Source: Neodiprion pinetum (Eukaryota > Arthropoda > Insecta > Hymenoptera > Diprionidae). From it: DNA of 64,000 bases. The stretch spans positions 30,358,607 through 30,422,606 of the forward strand of contig NC_060235.2 of the NCBI RefSeq assembly GCF_021155775.2, read 5' to 3'. Shown here piece after piece: positions 26,355 to 37,300 of the stretch (the stretch's first letter is position 1; the number at the start of each line of letters is the position of its first letter). The notes beneath the pieces were generated by a model. It saw only the letters and a list, made by a program, of their open reading frames with translations, did no database searches and was not told the DNA's origin. The position numbers were made by a program, and so were the translations under genes.

Positions 26355-29300
26355 GCATATTCGGTGACAATGCCGAAAGAATATAGCTTTTGATCTACAA
26401 ATATTATTATTGTACGTGTGTCATAAGATTAACAAGCGTGTTTAGCGCAAATGGCTTATCGTGCATATTTTTATCTTCCTATGAACCGTGACGAGCAAGT
26501 ATATAATTTGTTTCCACAACATTTTATTACAATATGTGATATTTCGTTCTTTACGGCGATAGGAGAGCGGCGAGGGTCTTGCGGAAACTAAGCGTTAGTC
26601 AATTAGTTACTTAAATAATGCCTGAGATTTGTTGTTATACACATGCATGTACGTACGTATACGCATGTGCATTGTGTATATATTTATACACCACTCGCGC
26701 TGTAGTGGCTCTTCAGTTTATTGCAACGCAAACATACTTACATATATAGGATATAAGGTACATACTAGGATACGAATAACCGCGGTGTACGGGCAGCGTT
26801 TTACGTAACAGTGACTTACTTGATAACAGATCTTATGCACGTTTACGATGTAGCAAAATTTGCTTATGGTTTAATTATATACGTGTGAGGATCGCGTTCG
26901 CATATGCATACCTATGGATATATATATACACACACATATACATACATATGTCCGTATATGACATCGAGCATAATCGACGTGTCGAAGCTCATATGTAGAA
27001 ACATATATACACACTACATAAGCGGACCGAGAGCTCCTCGAGAGTTACGTGAATTAGCGTTTTTCGAGGTACAACAACCTCTCACCGGGCAACAACCTCC
27101 CATCTCCTCACAATTGCAATCTGCATGCGTATGTATGGGTGGGTGTTCAAGTAGGTGGTGTGCCTATACCTTTATATTCACGTACAACTCGGATTGTATT
27201 CAAGCACAATCAATACCCAGGCAATTCTTCCGCAAATTTTTCCTCCTCTCACTGTCGTTATTCTTTTCTTTTTTTTTTTTTCGCCAATCCTTCGGAGCAT
27301 GTTCTTGTTTTATGAGTCCGTTATACCTCCTACGTATTAAATTGTCTGTAAGCCTGTCATGCTTACAAACTTACTCGTCATGGCACAAATAACATATATT
27401 ATACCCTAGGTACGCTTCGAAAAGTACAGAAAAATGCAGAAAAATATTGAAAAACGTTCGTTTGAATATCGAGGGAAATGTTTTCACACGTTGGACGGAA
27501 TCAGTAAAGTTTAAGTATATATACATGAAATATGCATTCATGTACCTCGTAGACTTGAAGGACATTTGTGTAAAAGAAAGAAATATTGAATAAAATTAAA
27601 TTTCTCGTAGTTCAGATTTTGGCTCGTAAGGCTAAAGCAGTTTATAATACAGTGAAATACATTTGAGCATGCGTTTTGTTGGTCGGCAAGGAAAGTTTTA
27701 TCTCATCCGACCGGAAGATCTGCCTAACCGAAAAGTAAATATCTTATAGCGAAGAAAAAAATATACACATGTTTCAATTAATAATTCGACAGTGAACAAT
27801 TAATTATTAAGAAATGGTGGTGGAATTCCTCCAAGAAATTACGTTAAGCGTGATGTCATTTTTTTTCCTTTTAATCCAGGAAGGTTATTTTGAAACTTTG
27901 ACTCTTGGAAAATATTGTTTATTGTACCGATCCTAATATATTTTTTTGGTGCACTAATACTTATTTATATCATCCGCATGTAGCACCTATAACACAGGTC
28001 AACGGAAAAAAAATTTTCACTAAGATGCAACGAACTTTATCGTTATTAACTTTCAGCTGGTGTAAAATTGCTGGCACCTCGGGGTCGTTGAAGACCCCAT
28101 TCACAAATTGCTTGCTGTAACGAAGCAATTTAATAGTTTGACTTGAATTTTTTTTGGGAACTCACCTTGATATTCACTAAAGTGTCTTACAAGACAAAAA
28201 AGGCGGCAAAAATAATTTTTAATTATCGACGTTAAGAGCTAAAAAATCAGCTGGATACAGTCGAGATGTAGTACTCGTAACAAAAATTTAGGTTCATTCT
28301 GTCAGCCGAAAAAAACGTATTTATTTTGAAAAATGAAACTAAAACTTGGAGATGAAAAAAAAATTTGAAACACTCGATGCTGACTTTGTCTGCTAATAAA
28401 TCTGGAAAAACAGTCAAAATAATTCTGGAGCAGAACACACTTCTCTTGGGGTCGCTGATGACCCCCGTCTGCTTTGCAACACTGCTACAGCAAGACTGAC
28501 GTACTTAGACTTACCTGAATGACGCTCGAGGGAAGCGGTGCATGTCATCTCTCAACAAATGGCGCTATAAGTCACGTTTTCAAACTTTCAAGTTAGGAAA
28601 ATCTCAATTAAAACCCATCCCCAGGTCCCGAACGACCCCAAGACGCCAACTAAAGGTTAACGTTATCAGGGGCAGTAAAATGAGGGTAGATCAAGTTTGG
28701 GGTTTGACACGAGAAAGTTCATACAAAAATAGAATAGTACGACAAATATTCATCTTTAAACTTTTTTTATCACTTCTTTCACATTCGTAGTTTAAAGTTA
28801 AAACTGAAGTTTGTTTGGTTGTTGGTTACAATAAATGTTTGAGAAAACAGGTTATTCTTCTTAAAATCCGAAACATCGTTCTGGTTTGTACAAAAACCAA
28901 CTTTATCTGATAAAATTATTATTTCATTTATTAGTAACGTGGACGAAATTAAAATTTGACATCTAGAACCCAGATTCAAAATCCGTGTTGACCGGTGTAA
29001 TATTCCTTGTATACTCTGCCTATTATCGTCTTTAATACGTAACTGCATTATTTTGATACCTTAATGCTTATGCCGATTTGCTAATTACAAGGTACCTTGC
29101 AAAACGTGATATTTATTCTGTGATTAACGCGTAGCACGATATCGGAACTACTGGATAACACATCGTCGGATCAGCTAGATGACGCGAACGACGATTCGGT
29201 CGAAGCTGTTTTCAAATCCATACTGCGTGACAAGAATTTGGACATGCGGGATAAGAAAGCTGCGATTGTAGATTTTATTGCCGCTGGTATTCACACAGTA

Positions 29301-32190
29301 AGTTGTCCACCGTTTACTATATCTACGTAATATACGTACAAGCATATACACATAAGGAATAATAATTCCGGCCGCCGGTTAATATGCGTAATTCGATTTT
29401 CTTCTGTCATTCAGCTTGGTAACACCCTCGTCTTTCTTATCGATCTAATCGGACGCCACAAAGAAGTACAGAGGTGTCTTCACGAGGAAGTATCCGCCCT
29501 TGCACCACCCGGATGTAGTCTTGCCGCGGAAGATTTGCGCGACGCCAAGTATCTGCGTGCTTGCATTTTCGAGGCGTACAGGTAATTCTAAAATCTACAT
29601 TATGCAAACATTTATTGTATTGTATCATCTACCGAGATTATATTATTATGCCCGGATGTTATCTGATTTCGAGGAATTACGACGAGAAAGCAGAAACGAC
29701 AGTTTTTGAAGTATTTAAAAATAGCTGACTGACGCACGCATATATGTATATCTTATAATCCTCGATTTCTCAGGAATTTTTATGATATTCTTATCGCCTC
29801 GAATCTTTTATATAAGAGGGAAAAAAAAGTGAGAAAAAAAAAAAAATAAACAAAGTAAATAAATAACCCGTTTAATGTCATGAGTGAACAAGATCTTTTG
29901 CTCGGGGGTATAGGTACAATATATAAGTATATATATATATATATATATATATATAATGACGCCGATCTTGGTTTAAAATTTTTTTCTCAATTCGTCTATC
30001 GAAAAAAAAGAACACGTGTTCGGCCGTTTTTCGATTAGGCCACCTGTGTCGATTTTATGAATTTTCCGATTTTTCAACTTTTTCGAAACAGACTTTTTTC
30101 AACTAGCTCTATCTTCAAGAGCTTTCATTCTTTTCAAAAAATGATACAAGTATATTAAAAATTTATATAATATTTAATATAAAAATTTTACACCAGGATC
30201 GGCGTCGGTGACCTTCACCGATTAGGTGAAATGGTGTGGAATACCTCATATATTCTAATACCAATCGGCAATAAATTGCCAAAACTTTCAAGAATGAACT
30301 TGAACGCTTAAAATTCGTGCGAAGGCCGTATACGTATATACATCATAACAATGTATATTCGCGTATCTCGTTATGCACGATTCTAATTGTATATATTATT
30401 AGTACATATATGTATGTATACTGCACGTTCATCACTTTTGATAATTAACTCCATCGCATGTGTGCGAGGATTGGTAATTCTGCAATGAGATTTCCCTCGA
30501 CGTCTGCAGACATCATACGTGTGCTGCTGTCGCGGTTTACATTGATTACGCTGATTTATTTATATTACATTATCTAAATTGAAACGATTTTTTTCTCTTC
30601 GTCAATGTCACCCGAATTCAGGAGGAAAAATAAAACAACTTGAAAATAATTTTCTGTTCCGAAACGTAACCGTATATTTTTAAGACATGTAACAGGTATA
30701 ATAACATTATTTGTATCCGGTGACACCACAGCTGGTTTTTTATTGTCATAGAGTTCTACCAACAACACCGTGCATAGCCCGCATACTTGAAGAGCCTATG
30801 GAATTGGGAGGATATGATATCAAATCTGGCGTAAGACTATACGTGATATAATTATAATTACATGATACTTAAAATGATTTCAATTTTTAATCTAAATATA
30901 TGTACCTCGTAAATATAACGAGTGTATGTCGACTTTTAAATTCTTTTTTTTTTGTTTGATAACTGACGGATATGCATTATATAACAAGCTGCTTATAAAA
31001 TCATTGTCATATAGTTGATTCACAGGGCGTTCTATGAAAATCTGCCAAGATAGTCGCGTCATTGTTTGCTGCAGAGACTCTGGTCTTACGATAGAAGCGT
31101 TGAAACGGTTCGAAATATTCAACGTTAGAATATACCCAGAAAATTTTCAGTTGCAATACTGTATTTGTTTTCTTTTATTTGTACTAATTAATATCAAATT
31201 GGAAAAAAAGTCCACTTATCTCTTGTCTGTAAAGATATTCTCATATTCTGCTCACTCAAAATTCGACGACATGACTATCGAGAAGATTGGTGGAATCGTT
31301 ACGGTTTCTTAACAAAAGTGATAATGAAAATTTAATAAAGTCGGTAAGCCATGTATTTTTGCGAAAAAATACATGGCTTACCAACAATCACACAGACGTG
31401 AATGTTATAGTAAATTCTTGCGACAGTTGCTTTTCTTTTTTATCAAGTATTAGTTATTCGTACAGGAAAAACAATAGTAACTAACCGCGAAACCTGATAA
31501 AAGACCCGATCAGAAAAAATTTCACTTCAGTCACAAAAGTGATAGGAAAAATCGGAGTGTAGAAAAACTTATTTTTATGTGAACCCTGACGAATAACGTT
31601 CGTAGAACACCGTGCATATTGTTTTTATCGAGATTCCTTCATCGAAAGGTTTAATCCTTTTCTCCCGTTAGACCGTAGTTCTGTGTCAGACGTGGATCGC
31701 GGGTCTGGAAGAAGAGAATTTCCGAGATGCCGACAAATTTATGCCAGAACGATGGCTCAAAACTGTTGTTCCTCATTCGCCCCTTCTCGTTGCCCCGTTT
31801 GGATCCGGTCGACGAATATGTCCTGGAAAGCGTTTCGTGGATCAGGCTCTTCAATTGATACTAGCTCAGGTATAGATATTAATTCATACTCATTCTCGGT
31901 ACGATCGATTATTTGTGTACGAAAGTGCCCATGGCTTGGAATTATTGAACTCGGAATAGGAAGAATAAGAATTTGATCGTGACATAATTACAGGGAATTT
32001 TTGCAACAACAAATATAGATGTAAAAATGTTTTGTGATTTTTAATTCCATAATTTCGATGATTCATGTTTCAGATGGTTCGAGAATTTAACATTAGCGTT
32101 ACCGAAGATCTAGAATTGCAGTTTGAATTTATAATTGCACCGAAACCACCGGTGAAAATTTGTTTTGAGGATCGTTTGATTGCGAATTGA
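23759..32190 (+). CDS. shd: Cytochrome P450 CYP314A1 (Shade), ecdysone 20-hydroxylase
   Basis: Converts ecdysone to the active moulting hormone 20-hydroxyecdysone in target tissues; a Halloween-family enzyme. Ten exons: 23759-23876, 23987-24127, 24249-24447, 24602-24795, 25957-26152, 29135-29297, 29415-29581, 30752-30830, 31672-31869, 32074-32190. All introns are GT-AG and every junction keeps frame, giving 523 aa, full length for the family. Motifs in order: proline hinge (D-V-P-G-P), C-helix W-x-x-x-R in exon 4, I-helix A-G-I-H-T across exons 6-7 followed by L-G-N-T-L-V-F, typical of CYP314, K-helix E-A-Y-R at the end of exon 7, P-E-R-W and the haem loop P-F-G-S-G-R-R-I-C-P-G in exon 9. No disruption is seen. 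The ATG has G at -3 and +4. An upstream GTG in frame (23744) is not needed. The identity rests on remembered family motifs, not a search. Confidence 0.95.
26309..26358. repeat. TA microsatellite in CYP314A1 intron 5
   Basis: About 50 bp of AT repeats, broken by GT and GC steps at the right end, 157 bases after the exon 5 donor. Confidence 0.9.
28050..28656. mobile_element. piggyBac-like MITE in CYP314A1 intron 5
   Basis: The element is bounded by TTAA on both sides (28046-28049 and 28657-28660), the target duplication of piggyBac transposons. The left end (CTTTCAGCTGGTGT) matches the inverted right end (CCTTTAGTTGGCGT) at 10 of 14 bases, and the right end has the CCYT start typical of the superfamily. 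Just inside each end is a G-C-rich palindrome: GGGGTC-6nt-GACCCC at 28081-28098 on the left, a diverged GGTC-6nt-GACC at 28624-28637 on the right. A third perfect copy is at 28448-28465. At about 607 bp with no transposase frame it is non-autonomous. A 6-bp inverted repeat TTGCTT/AAGCAA near 28108-28128 adds another small hairpin. Confidence 0.65.
29920..29955. repeat. TA microsatellite in CYP314A1 intron 7
   Basis: AT repeat of about 36 bp. It follows a purine-rich stretch with long A runs (29819-29850). Confidence 0.9.
31343..31382. repeat. Perfect 18-bp hairpin with GCGA loop in CYP314A1 intron 8
   Basis: GGTAAGCCATGTATTTTT (31343-31360) is followed by GCGA (31361-31364) and by its exact reverse complement (31365-31382). 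In the transcript this is an 18-bp stem closed by a GNRA tetraloop. Pairing does not continue outward. The intron itself spans 30831-31671. Confidence 0.95.
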
Positions 32191-32950
32191 ATTATTACTG
32201 ATGTAATAATTGAATGAAGTTATTTATCTGTATTACTCGTGGTTACAGAAGGCAGGAGGATCATGCAGAGGATAACTAATTGTACATATGCGATATGTGT
32301 ATTTTAGATTAATATTTTTTCAATTTTTATCGAACATTCGGTTTTCGTTCGTGCTGTAGATTCGTGTTACATACGTATTCATAAATATTTTGTGCGTTCA
32401 AATTACTGATAGCGATATAGGTATGATACAGGTATAATTTAAATTCAACTCGATTGAATTATATAGATCGATATGATAATGTATTTTTTAAGGAATCGCG
32501 ATACCGAGATTTGTATTTCTGTATAATTTATACACAAAGGTGAGACCCGGCATGTTTTGTTGCAAACGAATACAAGATCATATGTTTAATTATTGCAGCA
32601 TATTACATACTCACACAATCTGCGATTGATAATATTCAAAGTATGCTATATATGACTGTAGTTTCCGACTCATCGAGTGTATTTTTGAACAAACTATTTC
32701 ACGATATATGTATACATTAAAATAATGTTTTGTGGTATTAGCGTACTATCGGTTGTAAATTTTGTTATTTATTTAACGTTGTTTGTGTAATTCACTGACG
32801 ATAATGTGTAGCAACTATAGTTATTGTTCTCAATCGTTCGCGAATAACCGTATGATTTAGCATGTGAAGAAATTAGCTAGTCGTACCTTGTTAAGTATAC
32901 ATGATGGTCAGGAGTATTTTATGTCTGTTTTATTTTCGTTCATCAATAAA
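32191..32950 (+). other. shd: CYP314A1 3' UTR (predicted)
   Basis: AT-rich sequence after the stop codon with no AATAAA before 32945-32950. If that signal is used, the 3' UTR is about 0.77 kb. Confidence 0.55.
32945..32950 (+). terminator. Poly(A) signal AATAAA, probable for CYP314A1
   Basis: First canonical AATAAA after the CYP314A1 stop codon on the plus strand; a second lies near 33201. Confidence 0.5.
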
Positions 32951-33737
32951 TGAAAACGAATTAAGTTTGATCCTCATACTTACGATCTGTTTGTATCAAT
33001 ATTACCAATTTACAAGCTTTAAAAATTCGATTTATAAATACACCTCAACTAGAGTTGCGCTTGTAATTAAAGCGTTATAATTTTCATTGAGCCCTTTAAT
33101 CCACCAAACCAAACCACCAAAACCCCCAAACATCTTTATAAATTATCATCGATACGTTTTGAAAAAAGTTCATCCCGTTAGTGTCGTCTAATGCATAAGC
33201 AATAAATAGAAAAAAGTATTATATATAAGTTAGGTAGTCAGTTTGATACACAGAAGACCCTGTCCACTAAAAAAATTTTAGACAGGCATCAGGTATTGTG
33301 GTTAAGACCATGTAAAAATAACTTAGGACATCAGCATATCGAAAATATTTTTCGATCGTCGCACCAATGTTTCTGGTATAAATATTGGTTTCTAAATAAG
33401 GATGTTAAGGTTGTGCCATATTTTATTGGAAAAATAATAAGAATGTATGGTATATTCATATTTAGTTAGTTGATCTAACATTGCAGTCGATTGTATAAAA
33501 AACATAGGTATAATGTGTCTGCGATGACTCTGTTTATACATGATTTGATAAAGACAAAAAAACCAGAAAAGAACGAAGAAGAATAAAACACTTCCATTTA
33601 GAAATTCGAGCTTCGTATTATGAAATGACATCAGTACCTAATAATAAAACCTGAGGGTATAATAAGAATGGGCTCATGTAACAGCACTTGCTGTTAATCA
33701 AGAAATAAGTATTTCTTTCGGTTCTAACGCAGTGCAG
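32951..33737. other. Tail-to-tail intergenic stretch between CYP314A1 and PAWR
   Basis: AT-rich, with a short C/A-rich run (CCACCAAACC repeats near 33101-33130). No coding exon or RNA gene is seen. Confidence 0.5.
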
Positions 33738-33743
33738 TTTATT
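33738..33743 (-). terminator. Possible poly(A) signal for PAWR
   Basis: TTTATT on the plus strand is AATAAA on the minus strand, about 760 bases past the PAWR stop. I saw no canonical signal closer to the stop. Confidence 0.35.
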
Positions 33744-34501
33744 TTATTATGCAATATTGTTACTCAAAACTATATCTAATATTATGCATATTAATGATAT
33801 TTGAAAGTTGCCTCATGTATAATGTGAAAATCACTTGAACGTATAATCAATTATAATATTGCACTTTTCAATGTATCGTCAGACTTTTTTTGGCACGATT
33901 TTAAACGAATATATTTTAATATTTTTGTGTCAATTCATAAGCTGCCTATACAAGCTGCAGAGAATAACATTTTTATCGCAAAAATCCACCCGCATGGGCA
34001 ACATTTTACACGGTTAAAAATAACAGTTTCAGGAAAGTACACCAACATAAATTTCTTAGTAAATATTGGGTACCCTATGTGACTTGCAGGAGACACAATT
34101 TATCAAGTTACAGTTTTTTTCTTTTCACACGATAACTAATGATAAAAAGCATGCGTATCGAAGCAAGCTGACAGTTTGAATCCGAAAAAAGTGATAACAT
34201 TAACGGATATAAATTTCGACTATGCTAAAATAGCAAAAATAGGCGAATCTTTGATAAAATTTAGTGTGAAAATGCATGTCTAACAGATTATTGTAAGCTT
34301 TGCTATTGCGTCCGCGCCTAATACTCTTATATGTATAATAGAATATGTTTACAAGTGTGCTGTACATCACTTTTTCTATAGGAATCATTTATCAGAGAAT
34401 ACATTTTTAGGAATTAAGTGGGTAGTCCAGAATCGATATTTTAACTCTTGTTATCGTTGTTTCTGGCATGGATGTAAGAAAGTTTGATTAACGAAGAGTA
34501 A

Positions 34502-36657
34502 CTAGTTACTAGCGAGAGTAGCCATTGCTCTTATCAATGCAGTATTCTCTTCTCTGAGACGTTGCCTTTCTAGTGCCATTTCGTTTTGTTGATGGGTCAA
34601 GCGAGCTTCAAGAGCCGTGATTTTACGGTCTCTCTCCTCCAGGAGAGACAAGAGTCGTCTGTTCTCTTTCTGAGCAAGCTCAACCAGCTGTAAGAAACCC
34701 TATTTGTTACTAGTTTTATTAAAAATCCGATTTACATCGACATTATGTACGATCTTCAATTATTTTTTACCAATTTGTCCCCGGTTGAAGTAGGCGTTTT
34801 GGGTTTGCTCGTTGTCGGTGAGGTTTGCACCTCGTTCTGATTACCTTGATCTGATTGGTTTACGCTGTCTGATTGGTTTAGGGAATCGAATTCTTCGTCA
34901 TCAGCTTCGAGATCAGAGTGGCTAAACAAATGAATTTAACGAAAAGCAAGGATATCAGTAAGCATCAAAGTGAATCTAGATGCAACCTTTTTCGAATTAC
35001 ATTCGTTATTCCTCACCTTTTATCTCGTCTCTGCGTGTAAGTCTTAACTGCCTTTTCCTGAAAATAGTAAAAATAAAAAAAAATTAGAGTACAGTTTCCA
35101 AGTTTTGACTTTACTGAACTCGGACTGTGACAATCTTTGTAGTATTATTACGAGAATTAAATCACACATAATTTCAGTTGCATCTTTTATACTAAAAACA
35201 TTCTAGTTCATTTTTACGCTGGTAAACAAAAGTCGATCACTCCTGAAACTTACCTCTACAAGTTCTTGATCGAGAAATTCATTGTGATGGGTATTTTGCT
35301 TGGTTTCGGGACAGGTTCCGCCGATCTCTTCCTCATCTTCACCAGTGCTTCCGCCTGTACTCTGAAAAATACAGATTTCACTTTCTAAAACCGTATATTA
35401 AGTCAGGAAAATGTCGACATCACACGATGTGATTATTAAAATACTTGATCACCAATTACTGTAACATCCTACCTCGGTCGATGGCAAATGCACAACTCCA
35501 GTGCTGCGTCGTTTTTCTCTTAACTTTCTTCTGTCTCGTTGTTGTTTACCTTTGTTTATGTGTGTTGGTCTAGATAGTAAACGAAATATGACAATATGAT
35601 AATTATACTTAAGACGCTCGTGTGAAATTTAAGGTTTTTACACACTTTCATTTTCAGCAGTTTTTATTCACACTTTTAAGTCTGTAAGATGACAATTTGT
35701 GTAATTGTGCGCTCGGCTACCTACTATGCTCATTTATCTTTCATGTAAAGGGGTAATCCGTAAATAAATAAAATAAAATAATACCGTCCATTATCTATTA
35801 TTTAACAGTAACTTGAAAACTAAAATATGAAGTAAAAAGAACCTTCGCTTAATATCAATACTTTTGGCTATCTTTCTTACCTCAAATTCTTAACAATTAT
35901 GAAACTGTAGTGATATTAACCTACCGATTGGTCAGGCGTTTATCTTGTTTTCTCATAATTGGTTTATTTTGTTGATTGTCATGTTCCGGTAAAATAACAC
36001 AATTGGAGCCTAAGTCGCATATCTCCTCGACGTCTCCTGCAGCCTCTGAAACCGGTAATGTTGTAACTGTAAAATAAGCGCTGCTGGGAACAATTTCGTT
36101 TGGAGACTATAGTTAGTGATTGATGAGAAATTAACGTCTCTAATTACATGTGATAAGAGAGTCTGTACTCTTGATACTGATATTCACTGGGTTGTACTTT
36201 GATGACCGGCGTTGATAATATTTTTTTTTATGTATGAAAGTTCTAAGTAACGGAATGTTTCAATTTTGGTTGCATAAAAAAATTTAGGACATTCAAGGCC
36301 TCGCTGCGAACTTTTTTAAATTGATGGAAATTTCTGAAGGTTTGCAAAACTTCAGGCAAACAGTTTGACGGATTTGATAACGATGACGTTTTTACTAGCT
36401 GATTTGGTACTCGAATGTTGGTATAGCTGTGGGTGACGCATGACTCATTCACGATTACAGATCGATAAGTGAAATCGTATTAGACTAATAGGAAATGATA
36501 TGGAAAAAAGTGAATACTGACTTTGATAATTGCTCAAGGCAGCGTCGCCAGTTCTGGGTGGGACGACACGGGCTCGAGCCGTTCTGATTCTGGATCGCCG
36601 GGATGTAAGTTCAAAGTCGTTCTCGAAGTCTTCCTGGCTAACAGAACTGGATGCCAT
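34502..36657 (-). CDS. PAWR: PAWR / Par-4 (PRKC apoptosis WT1 regulator) homologue
   Basis: Par-4 is a pro-apoptotic regulator in vertebrates; its C-terminal leucine zipper binds atypical PKC, WT1 and DAPK3, and its central SAC core directs nuclear entry. Seven coding exons on the minus strand: 36522-36657, 35925-36066, 35473-35569, 35254-35361, 35017-35057, 34771-34921, 34502-34687. All junctions are GT-AG (exon 1 donor GTCAGT) and in frame: 286 aa against about 330-340 in mammals. Exon 3 encodes the basic SAC motif, residues 106-119 (R-R-K-L-R-E-K-R-R-S-T-G-V-V), with the PKA-type Thr at 116. An acidic Gly/Ser run follows (131-140). The last exon is a leucine-zipper coiled coil (about 226-280) ending A-L-I-R-A-M-A-T-L. 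The ATG has G at -3 and +4. A stop sits in frame just upstream if the predicted 5' exon is used. MYPT-family proteins share a similar zipper but not the SAC core. Confidence 0.88.
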
Positions 36658-37300
36658 ACCAGCGATGTCGCTGCAAAGAAAACAACACAGGTTTTGTGGT
36701 TGACTGAAATAATGGTATAGTCATGTACGAATAGCTCATTATCGTTACCAGGTTATGAAAATAAAATTTCTTACAAAAAATGCCTGGACATCTCTCTGAT
36801 ACCCTAGTCCGGTTAGTAATTAAACAACGGTGCGACAAGTTGTGTGAATGATTTATTATATCAACAGTAAAAAATGGTGCAGTTAAAATAGCCGACAACT
36901 TAGCAAATTCATTAACTATTAGTTTAGACGTGTAAAACTTTCGGAGAACGAACACACCCCGTTTTATTCCCGTTTCTTTTCTTCCTATTTAGACCGGTGT
37001 TACCCTACCAAGTCGGCATACCGCATACCGATTCAAACCAACCAAATGCCAAATAATGGCTTTACCTCACAACAAATAACTTTCGAGTGTGCAATACTTA
37101 TGAGTCATGTATGTCACTGTTAAGTTATTCGAATGACAGCTGTCACCAGCCAACCATTCGCTCACCTTTACTACAGCCATAGACCTACAAACGAGTATGA
37201 TATCCAACAACAAGGTTAAAATGACGTGTATTGATTTGCTTTCCATGGTTCATCCCTGAACCACAGAGGCAGCACGTGCTGCCGATATCCATTTATTTAC
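36658..37300 (-). other. PAWR: PAWR 5' UTR: predicted non-coding first exon and intron
   Basis: A strong acceptor (TTTTCTTTGCAG) ends at 36671, leaving 13 UTR bases before the ATG. A matching donor (AAAG|GTGAGC) lies at 37165-37166, so an upstream exon ends at 37166 and its intron is 36671-37165. The upstream exon must start beyond 37166, but its 5' end is not visible. Joined this way, the PAWR frame meets TAA four codons before exon 1's first full codons, fixing the ATG at 36657. Confidence 0.5.
37246..37283. promoter_or_regulatory. Two adjacent palindromes, one centred on an E-box, at the PAWR 5' end
   Basis: GGCAGCACGTGCTGCC (37268-37283) is a perfect 16-bp palindrome with a CACGTG core, the site class of bHLH-zipper factors (Myc/Max, USF, MITF) and of CLOCK/CYCLE. 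Next to it TGGTTCA-TCCC-TGAACCA (37246-37263) is a perfect 7-bp inverted repeat. They lie about 80-120 bp upstream of the predicted first donor, so in the promoter or 5' UTR. Confidence 0.5.

Noticed and set aside
34502..34687. Myosin phosphatase targeting subunit (PPP1R12/MYPT) as identity of the minus-strand gene
   Set aside because: The C-terminal zipper and the R-R-S-T-G-V motif are shared in style, but the longer R-K-L-R-E-K-R-R-S-T-G-V-V block is specific to PAWR, and there are no ankyrin repeats.
36638..36955. Minus-strand frame of 105 codons over PAWR exon 1
   Set aside because: It overlaps PAWR exon 1 out of frame and runs through the predicted intron; it only shares its stop with the possible uORF.
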